Assembly (NCBI RefSeq): GCF_000003605.2
Contig: NW_003134869.1
Span: 36,368 to 100,367 of the forward strand
Source of the DNA: Saccoglossus kowalevskii
Lineage: Eukaryota; Hemichordata; Enteropneusta; Harrimaniidae
Length of the DNA: 64,000 nt
Reading direction: 5' to 3'
Numbering within the stretch: position 1 is the first letter of the stretch; each line of letters opens with the position of its first letter. The translations under genes were made by a program, and so were the position numbers. Below the pieces are notes generated by a model that did not search any database, was not told the origin of the DNA, and was given only the letters and a program-made list of their open reading frames with translations. Below are positions 34,549-47,175 of the stretch, piece by piece.

Positions 34549-34917
34549 ATCATGTGACTGAAATGAACCATTATTTGGTAGGGAAGATGGACCGGGTTAT
34601 CTTGGGAACAATGTAACACTACGTGAACGTAAGTGCTTATTTATTGGGAGTAATTGGTTAAATAATCATAATTCTCTTTTTTTTAGAACTGACAAATCAA
34701 TTTTGAGCTACATTACTTTTTTTCTGAAACGCCCCTTTATATCATAGAAAAATAGTAGTTTGCTCCGTGACCTGTGTTAGTTCTAAATCTCGGCATGCTC
34801 TCGAATCTCACGTTGTTGTACGAGGGCGCATTTTGTCTGGACTGGCTGGTCCGTCGGCTGGTCCCCGCCTCTACGCGCAATCTCAAAGCTCAATCACGCC
34901 CAGTCGGGTCACGTGAT
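34549..34917. promoter_or_regulatory. M6PR upstream region with E-boxes
   Basis: Upstream of the M6PR ATG (34456, minus strand) lie GTCACATGAT (34549-34558, minus strand) and GTCACGTGAT (34908-34917, plus strand). The second differs from the CLEAR consensus GTCACGTGAC, bound by TFEB-type factors at lysosomal genes, only at the last base. The surrounding 34780-34990 is GC- and CpG-richer than neighbouring DNA. That this is the M6PR promoter is inferred from position. Confidence 0.4.
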
Positions 34918-35511
34918 CTGACGCACAGTTCAGCGAATTTGTCTGGACAGATCACCTTCGAAGACTCACAGAACCTCCATAGTCTATAGAGGGACTGTGC
35001 TTAAACGTGTTCTTTCCATGACGAAATACATTTTTACAGGTCTAGAAAAATAGGATGGCTAATTTAGACTAAAGACAAGAGAAATGAAAGTTCTTCATAG
35101 CATATTTCACAGTTGTAGAATTCCACAACCCCGGATTTTTTTTGATTTGCCTGCGAAATGTTTCAGCGAATTTGCCCCTCTGGCAAACTGTTTGTATAGA
35201 GTTCTTTTTATTAACGTGAACATTGTTTTCCTCCCTCCCCAATACGTGTAAATGCTGTATTTTCTGATAGCTTGACTTTTCTGATTAGTCTCAATTAAAC
35301 GCGTCTCCTCGAGCAAAATCTAGGAAGTTACTCCACCCTTTTAAAGTTTTACAATGCTCTACCCCCTTCGATAATATCTCAACATTTTCTCACACATGCA
35401 TGAAATTGCTCAGAATCTCTCCTGTCTTTAGAAAATTGCTAAAAATCTCCTGCCATCAAGGAATATTAAAAATGTGTCATCACACTATAATCGAACGCAC
35501 TACGCGACGGC

Positions 35512-35575
35512 ACTTTTAAACCGGGGGTGTCGTCACCTGCACATGCGGCAGACGGCCATAGAAGCTTTGAATTAC
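35512..35575. mobile_element. Family C fragment
   Basis: A left end with gtgtcgtcacctgcacatgc and gacggccatag matches copy 1 (2120-2157). The right half was not found. Confidence 0.45.
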
Positions 35576-35645
35576 TATACGATGTATCGCCACACGCATT
35601 GGAAATAAAACAATATTTGAATATGTAGTTCCAACTTTTTTTACA

Positions 35646-35668
35646 GCACGTGATTTTGGTCACGTGAT
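35646..35668. promoter_or_regulatory. Paired CACGTGAT E-boxes
   Basis: GCACGTGAT (from 35646) and GTCACGTGAT (35659-35668) lie 13 bp apart, about 1.2 kb upstream of the M6PR start. They match the same E-box core as the site at 34908. Function is unproven. Confidence 0.3.
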
Positions 35669-35764
35669 TATAACCATGAGTATTTTCAAGCACTTGTTTT
35701 AAAAAAGACCCCCTAACACTACGATCATAAACTTTGTTAATTATCCCGCGTATTGCGACAAAAT

Positions 35765-35939
35765 TCTGTAAAATCATTTATTTTCTCTGACATTTAATTT
35801 TATTACTAGTATTTTGATGTTTTGAGCATATTCACTGTCAGTGTTTTAAATCAATGTGTTTTAGTGTTATCTTATATGTTTGGTAGATTTAATTTTACTT
35901 GTTGGCGAAGATAATTAATATTTAATGCATTTACAGTAC
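35765..35939. mobile_element. Family B MITE (B6, heavily decayed)
   Basis: ctgtaaaatcatttatttt, gagcatattcactg and catttacagta fall in family B order and spacing. Confidence 0.5.
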
Positions 35940-38007
35940 ACAATTTTCTCTCGTCTTTTTTGTGATCAATATTCCGAAAGCAGTCAATCATAGTCATCAT
36001 TACTTCTCTCTTTCAAGCTTTCTAATATGTATGAGGGTGTCTAAGAATACTAATTAGTGTGTATTTTTTTAATTTATTTTTTTATAACAAAGAAATGAGA
36101 AGGAACACACGCATGTACAATGAATTTGGATTGAATTCAGTTTATTGTTTATTTATTTTTTTTTCAATAAAATAAAATATGTTTATTCACTCCAATGATA
36201 TTTCATTTTACTGAAAATACACCCACAAAATAAACAAGAGACTGTATGCAAGTCAATTATGATTTGTAAGTTTAATACATTCAGTGGTTAAAGAATACCA
36301 TTGGAAAATATTTTTTTCATTGGCGCTTTAAAACTCACGAAATTAAAGACGGTTTTGGTTTTATTTAAAGGGTAGAACGTCACAAACATGGCGTACAAAC
36401 GACCCAATCTTTACTGCTATCCAATCGCTATCACGACATCAAGTAATGTACCTTTGATATCATACATTTGCCGAACATGCCCCGTCGCCCAAAGTAATAA
36501 TAAACTTGTATACTAGTAACTAAGTATTGTTATGATATACACATGCATGAATTCGGTTTCAGATCTTAAAAAAAAAGTAACCATGCTCATTTCCATGGAT
36601 ACCGGTTTTACTTTTTTTCTCGCACTCTAGTGCTAAGGAGTTGGCCAACTCGCTATAAACGGAACTTGGCCGTGGAAGATGCATATATGCGAGGAGGGCG
36701 CACTCACTTGGTAAAGTATAGAACCCCGCTAAAAGATAGCTTGCAGCACAAAACAGTAATAATTCAATAACAATCTTCAAAACAATCTTCCCAGTAAAAT
36801 TAATGGAAATTCTAACAATATAACCATAAATTTGTTTAAAAAATAAACGCGTTGCTTGAAAACAGGAGAGGCGAAAAGCTGATTTTAACATAGGGCTTTA
36901 TGGAAAAGATCCGAGCCCCCCCCCCAAAAAAAACGCCCTCTACAGTTCAATATTCTATCCCACAATTCTTTGCAAAATCCAACAAGGAGTTAACACATTT
37001 CTTCCCTATACACGTGTTCCTATAAAAGGATTGTGTTTATGGGGGTGCCAGGACGGTTCGGCCTTGACCGCTTACGGCACTTGTAAATAAAAGACGCTAC
37101 GGACCCTTGTTTTGGCCTTAGACACGTTGGTCGTTACGGCTCTGGTATAAATTATATTCGAAGAGTATATTTTCGTAAACTGTGATAATTTTTTTTTTAT
37201 TTTCGTGATAATGTAATTTAAATAAATAAAAAGCGTAAATTTGTAGACATGGACAAGGTGTAAAATATAATCAGCTATTTTATTTGTCAGTAATTTGTAC
37301 ACAGATCTTAATGTTAGTGTATAAAGTGTAAAAAGCATTTTCTACATTGAATGTCGTGATTCTAATGCAATTTCCAATTTTATTTCTTAAACACAAATTA
37401 TCAAATATATTATGAAAATTAAAATGTAATTAGGAATTTATTTTATTTGCGATCACAGTGCCAGGAACTTGAAATGTTTGGCAATCCATCACTTGATGTT
37501 ATCTACGTTGGTTAGCCTCTGTCATGGTCAATATCATAAGACTTTTCTTCCCTAATGAAACATTGGAGTTCTGTTTGTGTCTCCAGTCTTCTTGGGACCT
37601 CATCAATAATCCTTTTCTCCCTGTACTTCAAAATGACTTTGTCGTTCTTTGGTGGATTTCCGTTTGTTCAGTCTGGACTTGTAGGTCTGGACGACGATTC
37701 GCGTCGACAAAACAGCGCCCTCAAAAATGTTCCTGCAAACCATCCTGCAAATGTTTGTTTTTTTATTGTTTTTTTATTGTTAATTTCATGAGCAACCAAC
37801 AAATACAAATCGTTATAATTGTAGAAGAACTATATTAAAAAAACAAAAACAAGAAGAGAGTGAAGTTAACGTGTGGGAGAATTAAGAAAAAAAGAAAAAA
37901 GTTTGTCTTCTCGGCCTCTCAAATTGAAGTTGAATCGCCCCAAAAAATGTTTTAATGGTGCGCCCTCAAACGGCGTGTCTTTGAATGCAGTTTAAATATT
38001 GGGAGTA

Positions 38008-38077
38008 ATGGCGGATGTCTTTAATCTTGGTAATACTATGGGAGAACAGTCTCCGAATAAGGACTCGCTTACATCAG
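38008..38077 (+). CDS. Candidate first coding exon 1a
   Basis: ATG at 38008 opens 23 codons (MADVFNLGN...DSLTS) plus one base, followed by the donor GTAGGT at 38078. The stretch just upstream (37660-38010) is relatively CpG-rich, as expected near a transcription start. It ends in phase 1, like the candidates at 48662 and 54354, and could splice to the phase 1-1 candidate exon at 62994. I do not recognise the product. The evidence is only the ATG, open frame, donor and phase. Confidence 0.4.
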
Positions 38078-39980
38078 GTAGGTAACATTTTCTTACAAAT
38101 TTCTGATTATATATTCGTTCAGTGTTTCTTCCACGTGTGTTGAGTTTGTAATAGCAAGACCAGATCGTGAGCAAATATCAGTTCGAGTTCCGGTGAAAAT
38201 ATCGGGATCTAAACGAAAATCGTCGGTTCACCTGTGTGTAGCTGGCTGATCGATTTACGCTGGCTTCCGTCTTATTTTACGGTCACAGGAAATTTGGGCA
38301 TGGCTGCGATGCTTACGTGCCCTCAAAAAAAAGCCACAGTGAATACTGACTCGCCGGAGACCGCGTTTTGAGCATAATAATATCAGAATGGTTAAACAAA
38401 ATCTGAAGTTTTTTTTTGTAAACAACGATTAAACATGCATATGACCGGCGTCACGCCAGTCAGTTAATTGTTTCGACCGTTTTCACTTGCTTAACGGGTC
38501 CTACGGAATCCTTGATTATTGCCCTTGCAAAGACAAGGACATCTTACGTACATAATGCTACAATCTACCTAAAAAACACCGTTATTGATATATTTATCAC
38601 ATACGTTGGCTGTATTAGCGTAGAGACATTGCTGTAATATTAATCATTTACGAGTTTGATGTCAAAACCGGAATTAAACAAATACAAACTAAAAACCCTA
38701 ATAATATTGGACTGTTTGGACATTTGTATAATATATGTTGAATTCAATGTTCATGCCACACGACATACCATCAACTATTAGTTATAGTGATTTACCAATG
38801 TAATGGTTTGGTTTATATTTGTTATGCATGTTTTATTATGAATGAATGGGTAGTTAACCCAGGCAACATAAGTACTTTCATTAGTAGATGTGTTATAAAT
38901 CAGTAGTTATTATTACATATTTACTGTTTTATATGTTATGTTATGTTATTATGTGATAAACTAAATCAACTGTGTGATTGAAACTAGATCCCTGACAACT
39001 TGATATCCGATATATTTTTATGAAGTCTTATGTAAATGAACCCACAGTAAGGACAACCGTAAAGTTTCATTTTACTCTTTGTGTTTTTTTTATTTTCTGA
39101 ATTTGGGATAATATGAAAAATATTAATTAGTGTTGCTATGATATTTTCTATTGAAGTGTGTCAGCATTGGAGTGGGTAGACGTACGCATTATACTAGGCC
39201 ATTAACTCTGGGTTTTTATAAGTATGTGTGAGTCCACGGCATTTACAGGTTGCAGGGTGAACTACTATTTCCGAGTTCCACCAATGCATCTATCGTCTAC
39301 ATGTGAAAGAAGTGTTTGATAGTACATGTATTTTTTCGTTTTAGAACAGTTTTTGACTTCAATCACGGGGTTCAAAATTCACAGAGGCATTGAAAGCAAT
39401 TATCTCCATACTAATGCCTTAGTGTCCTTAAATGTTTACTACGTAGCTTCAATGAGACAAATGCATTTTTCGAAATGTTTAGCTTTGAAAATAAGTGCCT
39501 CTCACAATTTAGAAGTTCAAGTTACAAACTTATTTATAAACAAATAAAAATGTTTTTTGTTTAAATTGTAAATCACCAATAATCACATGTTTTATGTAGT
39601 CCAATTATAATTCTACAAACAATCTATTCTAATCACAGGCATGCATGAATTTTTTGATTGTTAGTTGGCTTCTGTTGGGATTCCCTTGGGATCACTGGTT
39701 GACTTGACTTGACCATGTGCCTCTACTGCAGGGTTTATGATATTCAGCCATACAACAGGAGATGGAATGCACTTGCATTTTTAAAACGTATCTCGTTACA
39801 AATGAAGTGTGCCCAAGGAAGATAACCCACCATGTTAACAGGAAAAAGAAAAAACATCTTATCTCAGTGCAAAATGGTTCTGCATACATTACATTTTATG
39901 GTGCATCTGTTTGTAATTTTACTCCCCCCCCCCCCTCCTCCCTTGATGTATACATGTATGTGAAAAGTTTTGTTGTGTGA

Positions 39981-40208
39981 TACACCTTATTACACATACA
40001 AATGTACATTCCTCCCACTGTTGAGTCAAAGGTCAGGTACACCTTATTACACATACAAATGTACATTCCTCCCACTGTTGAGTCAAAGGTCAGGTACACC
40101 TTATTACACATACAAATGTACATTCCTCCCACTGTTGAGTCAAAGGTCAGGTACACCTTATTACACATACAAATGTACATTCCTCCCACTGTTGAGTCAA
40201 AGGTCAGG
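39981..40208 (+). repeat. 57-bp tandem repeat, four identical units
   Basis: Exactly 4 x 57 bp, starting tacaccttattacacataca and ending ttgagtcaaaggtcagg; no differences seen between units. ORFs on both strands here are shadows of the 19-codon unit. Confidence 0.95.
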
Positions 40209-42335
40209 TACTTTCAATGTAAAAACAAGTACAATGTAATTTGAAAACTAAAACTACCGGTATAAGCAGACATCTTTCATCGAAGAAAACGAAACTGATA
40301 GATTTAACCCTTGGGCTAAACTGGAGTTTGACGTTATCATTTCCGTCCATGTTTGTCTGAATACTTCACTCGTGAAATATTCAATTCTCATATTCCTTAG
40401 GGCTCTCATTATCATGTTGATACATACACTTTATTTCAATTTGTTTCACAGTCTGAATCAGATAGATACATGTATCTTTATTTGCCAATTTTCCTTATAT
40501 TTACCATCCTTTGACGTATGATTGTGAGATCTCATATACTTTGATGACACTTCTATGCTTCTATATTTATCTGCATTGATACCATAGTATTCCCCTCATG
40601 AAGTAAAAGACTTCTGTCATGTGTAATTCATATGGGATCTTCTTTGAATATACTAGTAATCCAAATTTCCAGTCCCTGTTTTTATGCACTTTTGACGCAG
40701 TGTGATTTGCCTCATGAAGTAGGAACCTACTATTATTGCATGATTCAATCTGATCTTGCTAGGAACCAACCTAATTTCCAAGCCCTTATATTTATCCGCC
40801 TTTGATGCTTTATATAATTGAAATAAAGTGTGGGGCTTCTGTGCAGGATTTCTGCACGACTTATGACCCAAGTTCCACATTATCTTCATTCACATTTAGT
40901 AGCATTTACAAATAATAGTTCTACAAATCAGAAAGTGAAATTTGAATCCTAATTTACTTGCCATCTGACAGATGGGTCATTGTGATATCTATAAATATAT
41001 CTCTATCTATTCTCAACTCTCAGTTTACTGCTTGCTTTCCTTATGATTTGTGTCTTTAATAGTCTCAGCATAGAAATTAGTTGTAACTTCATTGCACAGT
41101 AAGGGATAGACCAATATGTCTTAGCGAGGGTTAGATTGCGGGTATACAAATTATTTTTTCTGCCACATGACATTGTACTTTTTTTTTTTTCTTCATTAGT
41201 AGCCACTCAGATAAAAGTTTGTTTTTTTCAGCAATAAATATTTTGCCACAGATTTTTGTGTGGTAGTTTAGTTTCCCGCTTAAAAATAATGGTTCGTCCC
41301 TGAATACTTGTACATTATGATTAGCCAGTCTGTTATACAGACTAGTATTTCATTTGTATGTGAACCATGGATAATATCACAATCACAGACACGAGTCACA
41401 TTTTTTGGTGATGACAATTTATTTCTTCTTATGATATTACTAATTTATTGCATATTCATAAGGTTCAGAGATCAAGTTCTTTCGACCCATTTCAGATATA
41501 TTGAATTTCTGATCTTAGCAACAGTCGTTACTATGGTAGCTTGATGTGAATTAAAGGTGTAAATTTGCATATGAAGTAATTTGTGTTATTAGTACATGTA
41601 TAACGTTGGGGTGTTTGCGAAAGTTCATCTTGATAAACAATTGTAGTCACAGTGAGTTTTGTGAAATTTTGTCCTCTTTTGTAGGTCATCACAAAATGTC
41701 AGACATCAAACATTTTTCAGTTTACTTTGTTTCACTATTTAACCATTTTAATCCTAAAAAGTCGTACTGTAGCAGTGATCGTTTTGCCAAGTTCAAGGGC
41801 ATTGCGAGTATTGAATATAATTGAATATGCTATTTTATATTTGGTATCATATGGTCGTTAACACTATCGAAATCAATAGAAGATTAATTAATACGATAGT
41901 CTAAATCATTTTGAAGAGTGGTGTACCTGACCAACCAATGTGATATTTATAATCTAGAGGTCGTAATCCTAGGAATTAGACGTTCCTAAAATTGTCTCTG
42001 GGCTCCTGGTTTCACTTGCTTATTTTTCTTCATACATTATAGCTTTTGACCAACCTGTTGCACACATTCAAGCAATAATCGCGTTCCAGTCATACATTTT
42101 ATGACGTTTGCGCTCACATTGCATATCGTATTAGCGCGTTTTGCCGAACTACAATGGAAATGCATGTAGGTTGACCCTGCTGCCTTAGTAATTTGATTTT
42201 TGTTAAATTTAATTAAATAAATGATCTTGCAAACAATGGCGACCATGAAAGTTAGATAGCGTTGTTTGTGTTTTTCCAGAGTATGTTTCAGATCGCCACT
42301 AGAGTGGCTAAAATGTGCATTGGAAGCATGCGATG

Positions 42336-42546
42336 TACTGTAAAATGACTAATTTTCACTGGCTTTAAATTTCACGGATTTACCATTTCATGCACATTCG
42401 GTGGGTTTTAAACTTACTGTTTTATCATTTAGATAATATGTTCTATGCTAAATTTAACATATTTACTGGGTTTTGATTTAGCGCATTTTCCAGTCAGCGA
42501 AATAAGCACAATTAAAACCCAGTGAATAATTAACCCTTTTACAGTA
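42336..42546. mobile_element. Family B palindromic MITE (B3)
   Basis: TACTGTAAAATGACTAATTT...CCTTTTACAGTA, both arms complete. Confidence 0.8.
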
Positions 42547-43527
42547 AGCATGGTGGAAAAGCAGTAATAGTAATAGCAATGCACATGTGATAACTATGCA
42601 ACCCCAATGTAATTGATGTATAGGACCCTGATATGATCAGTGTCCAATGCAAATTTGAAATTAAACGACAGCTTGCATGCACGATAACTGCCGTCACATA
42701 AATGTCTTTCTGAATCAACTCTACTGTATCTGATATATGCTTCACAAGATTATTTACTTCTCCTTTATTTTCTACTCTTTCCCGGACTATTTCGGCTTCC
42801 CTCAATTTGTTCGCATCCTGGACAATCACCTTTATTTTCAGTATCATTGAACCCATTGTATTTCTATCTCTGTAATACCTATATTACTTGTATATAATTA
42901 CAATACATTGTTTAATTGCATCAAATATGATACGTTATTAAATATTTCTTATTAACAAGACAATATTATTATTGAAATTTTGAGCAAACTACGAAGATAA
43001 ACCAACATGAACCATGAATTTTGTGTTGTTGATTTTGATTGTTTTTTTTTGTTTTTGTGCCGGGCGACAATTCTGGACATTGAGTGTCACTGTTGCCTCT
43101 CCTGCAAGTGCTAGTGCTGATTATTACACTATTTTGTACTGGGCCACAAAAGTACACTGTAGTGAGTTTCTTCTGAATAAGTACCAGTAAATTTAAAAAC
43201 ATTGGCAACTTAATATTAATAATTATTAATTTCACTTTATGGATAAAAAAAAATTCTTAAACGTAAATTATGTAGGTTATTTTCTGTATGCCTTCACATA
43301 CCAAAAGAACAGCCCTCCAATGCCATGGTCTAGTGGTACATGTATGTGAAGCGGCCTCTCGGCCATAAAGGATACCAAGAACAAATTACAGCAGTTTCTT
43401 CTAGGGTTTTGGTTTAATTTATGGCCATATACCAAGCGACCAAGTACACAAGTGGTACTTCTGAATGAATGGTCATTAATCTTTGTATTGTACATACATT
43501 ATTACAGGCCCCTTCAGTCAATAACCT

Positions 43528-43703
43528 ACTGTAAAATACTTCATTTTATCTAGGATTAATATTTGCTGAAAGACATTTTGGCTATTTTCACTGGATTTTA
43601 TTTTTACTGATTTTTTATGAGTTGAATGTAATATATAAGAAAACATGTATTTTTGCTGGATTTTATTTGCACTGATTCATTCCTTCAGCGAAAATTTACT
43701 GTA
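43528..43703. mobile_element. Family A MITE (A8, shortened)
   Basis: A full left end TACTGTAAAATACTT, but the right arm is deleted to ttcagcgaaaatttactgta. Confidence 0.65.
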
Positions 43704-44576
43704 TTGGTGTAAATCAGAATGTACCATATTGCCTAATTAACATATATTAATATCTTCTGTGTATTTCTCTGTAGTTGACTGAGACGCTCCAGCAATCTTA
43801 AGTCTTGAACAGAGATTTCAGCGTGTGATTTGAGATTAATTATGCTTAATTATCGCTTGTTTGTAATTAAGGAATAATTCTGTCATGCATCGTGACAATA
43901 TTAATTTGCATATCAAAGTTGAAAAAATTTACTTTTATTGTATGTCTATATTTAGATGATTTTCAGAGGAAAACTCACCTTATTTAAAGTGTTTAGTCAG
44001 CATGCCCTATTGTGACGTTTGGAATGGGTCTCACGCAACACATGCTTGTAAATATATTGTTTATTTTCATAATTATCGCTTTAATTTTTCGCAAACCTAT
44101 TCATTCCACATTAGAGTTATAATTGTAATTCATCAAATTTTAATTTTTATGTTTGTTGTTTTATGATTGAAAGTTGGTATTTTCGTGATGAACTTGTGTG
44201 GTCAAGCTGGCAATGCACCTTGTCTCATAGCGATGAACTACAGCTATACAATTATTGCCTACTTATGTACATGTACACATATGTAGGTTATGCACGAGAC
44301 AGTATGTAAATACCAATGATGTCAATGATATGAGTATGTGGTATTCTGCAAAAATGCAGAAAATGTAACAGCATAGAGAAACATTTTTGCTATTTTTCAT
44401 GGCAAAAGATAATTTAGCAATTGACAGACGAAATCCAGATAAAAAAAAAATGGGCACACTAGCTAAATTGTTTATTTGGAAACCATGACTGTGATTTCTT
44501 ATTTGCGTTATGTCCTACCTTGGCGGCCATTTTGAATTAAAAATGAGTTATTATGCAGTTATTAATATAATTTTTT

Positions 44577-44709
44577 TTAAAGAGCGGTGGTTGTCGCACA
44601 GCGCGTGCTCGAATTTCATGTAAACAAACAATGTATTTTACACGCGTTGTACACGTTGCTATGAGTCTTATATCAAACACGACGCGGCGAATCAACCACC
44701 GCCTTTTAA
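44577..44709. mobile_element. Family C TTAA-bounded MITE, copy 3
   Basis: TTAA then AGAGCGGTGGTTG; inverse right end TTAA then AAGGCGGTGGTTG. 133 bp, the cleanest copy of the family. Confidence 0.8.
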
Positions 44710-44947
44710 GCTATAGCTTAGCACTGGATTCTGGTCTTAAAAGTAGTGACCATAACATGCTACTCTATACCCATCGGCTTTAATTGACCATCAACGGATT
44801 TAAAATTAATTAGTAGAATCCAAAGACAGGAATGATTACTCAAAACAAACAGTGGTAATAAATTTTGACTGCCCCCCCCCCCCTGAACATAATTAGAGTT
44901 ATTACATTTTAGTTGTGTATAAGTGTTTTTAGAAAATACCACTAGAC

Positions 44948-45360
44948 CAAAGAGTGTGTCCTCTTGGTTGTAATCTCATTGAAAACGAGTTCCACTTTCT
45001 ATTACAATGCCCCAAATTTGAGGAAATTAGAACTCGTTTTATAGACAAGTTTTACTATTGCCCAGCGCTTGAATGGAAATTTATTTTGCTACTGCAATCT
45101 GAAAATACACATACAATACAAAATCTTGCAAAATACGTATTCTACTCTTTACAAAAACGTCATAGTTTGTTGGAGGGAAATTTAACTGAAATATAAATTT
45201 AATTTGGTATTCATAGGTGAAGTATAAGTTTGTAATATTCAGACAAGCAGTAGCAGTGATTTTTCTTGTCAAACGATCTATTTATTTATTTGTGTTACAT
45301 TTAAGTGTGTACATTATGGCCTATGGCCAATGGTACTGAATAAATATAATATACATTTTA
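44948..45360 (+). mobile_element. LINE 3' end (5'-truncated non-LTR retrotransposon)
   Basis: From 44948 the frame reads RVCPLGCN, IENEFHFLLQCP, FEEIRTRF and NLAKYVF, ending at 45194-45196. This is the conserved C-terminal Cys-His region of Jockey/CR1-like or related non-LTR polymerases. A 3' UTR with the phrase atggcctatggccaatgg and AATAAA follows to about 45360. The 5' end breaks near 44945, next to a poly-C tract (44872-44882). Only the last ~80 codons survive. Confidence 0.75.
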
Positions 45361-45924
45361 GTTGTCTGTTTAACCATGGTGGACCTGGCATGTGTTGTGC
45401 GTGTGTACATGACTGTATACATATGGTATATTACAATGTAACATTGGCATTACAATGAGAACACTGTCAAGGTCAAACAAGAAACAATTTTGTGGTTCTA
45501 CTGAAACCTGAGATTCTACCTTGCAATGAGCACCTGAGCTGTGATTCACGCTAAATTTTACGCATTAAAGTCATGGGGTGAAGTCTTATAATTGTGTAGC
45601 AAGGGTAGATTTTTTGTTTTGGGATATTTTTTATGGTATTCTCATCTTTGACTATCCATTGATATTTTGAAAAAGTATTCTTAAAGCAATAACTATAATA
45701 TTTGTTGTGTAATCCATGTAACTGAGAAGTTTTAACATGGTTTATATTGAAGAATGTTATTTCAATTAACCTTTTCTACATGTGTGTATGTGTCAATGTC
45801 ATAGCAAACTTATAGAATTAAATCTGAAAATAAACCATTTTCTGTAGAAAGTGTGTATTGTTTTAGTAATTCATACTAAACAGACAATTAGGGAGATCCA
45901 CTTTTGGTCATTCTCCCTCTCCCT

Positions 45925-47175
45925 AGCTACTTGGCTATTTAGCTAAAAGTTATTTAGCTATTAATGGCTATTTAGGGATTGGTTATTTTAGCTATTAATG
46001 GCTATTTAACGATTGGTTATTTAGCAAATGGCTATTTACATGTAGCTATTAATGCTATCTATCTAGTGGTTATTTTAGCTAATCGCTATTTAGCTATTAA
46101 TGGCTATTTAGCTACTAATGACTATTTAGCTATTAATGGCTATTTAGCTAGTGGTTATTTTAGCTAATGGCTATTTAGCTATTAATGGCTATTTAGCTAG
46201 TGGTTATTTTAGCAAATGGCTATTTAGCTATTAATGGCTATTTAGCTAGTGGTTATTTAGCAAATGGCTATTTACATGTAGCTATTAATGGCTATTTAGC
46301 TAGTGGTTATTTTAGCTAATGGCTATTTAGCTATTGGTTATTTTAGCTAATGGCTATTTAGCTATTAATGGCTATTTAGCTAGTGGTTATTTTAGCAAAT
46401 GGCTATTTAGCTATTAATGGCTATTTAGCTAGTGGTTATTTAGCAAATGGCTATTTACATGTAGCTATTAATGGCTATCTATCTAGTGGTTATTTTAGCT
46501 AATCGCTATTTAGCTATTAATGGCTATTTAGCTAGTGGTTATTTTAGCAAATGGCTATTTAGCTATTAATGGCTATTTAGCTAGTGGTTATTTAGCAAAT
46601 GGCTATTTACATGTAGCTATTAATGGCTATTTAGCTAGTGGCTATTTAGCTAGTGGTTATTTTAGCTAATGGCTATTTAGCTAATAATGGCTATTTAGCT
46701 ACTAATGACTATTTAGCTATTAATGGCTATTTAGCTAGTGGTTATTTTAGCTAATGGCTATTTAGCTATTAATGGCTATTTAGCTACTAATGATTATTTA
46801 GCTATTAATGGCTATTTAGCTACTAATGGCTAATTAGCTATTAATGGCTATTTATGTAGTGGTTATTTTAGCTAATGGCCATTTAGCTATTAATGGCTAT
46901 TTAGCTAGTGGCTATTTTAGCTAATGGCTATTTAGCTATTAATGGCTATTTAGCTACTAATGATTATTTAGCTATTAATGGCTATTTAGCTACTAATGGC
47001 TATTTAGCTATTCATGGATATTTAGCTATTAATGTCTATTTAGCTAGTGTTTTTTAGCTAATGGCCAATTAGCTAATGGCTATTTAGCTATTGATGGCTA
47101 TTTATCTAGTGTTTTTTAGCTAATGGTCATTTGGCGAATGGCCAACTAGCTAATGGCTATTTAGCTAATGGCTAA
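45925..47175 (+). repeat. 1.25-kb array of ggctatttagct-type units
   Basis: Units of roughly 12-18 bp built from ggctatttagct, attaat, agtggttatttt and agcaaat. Higher-order blocks recur, e.g. the stretch at 46080-46180 resembles 46500-46600. Confidence 0.95.

Larger units (their letters stand above)
38078..44576. other. Gene-poor stretch, possibly intron of the candidate plus-strand gene
   Basis: Contains the 57-bp repeat, MITEs B3 and A8, and AT-rich unique sequence. The 105-codon minus-strand ORF at 42539-42856 (coiled-coil-like start, no family recognised) has no clear splice sites and overlaps the B3 boundary. Confidence 0.5.

Noticed and set aside
34774-34989. 71-codon ORF in the GC-richer patch upstream of M6PR
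   Set aside because: No recognised motif; CpG-rich promoter-type sequence gives such ORFs by chance.
42539-42856. 105-codon minus ORF starting MGSMILKIKV
   Set aside because: No recognised family, no clear donor or acceptor, and its end lies in MITE B3. Left as an unassigned ORF.
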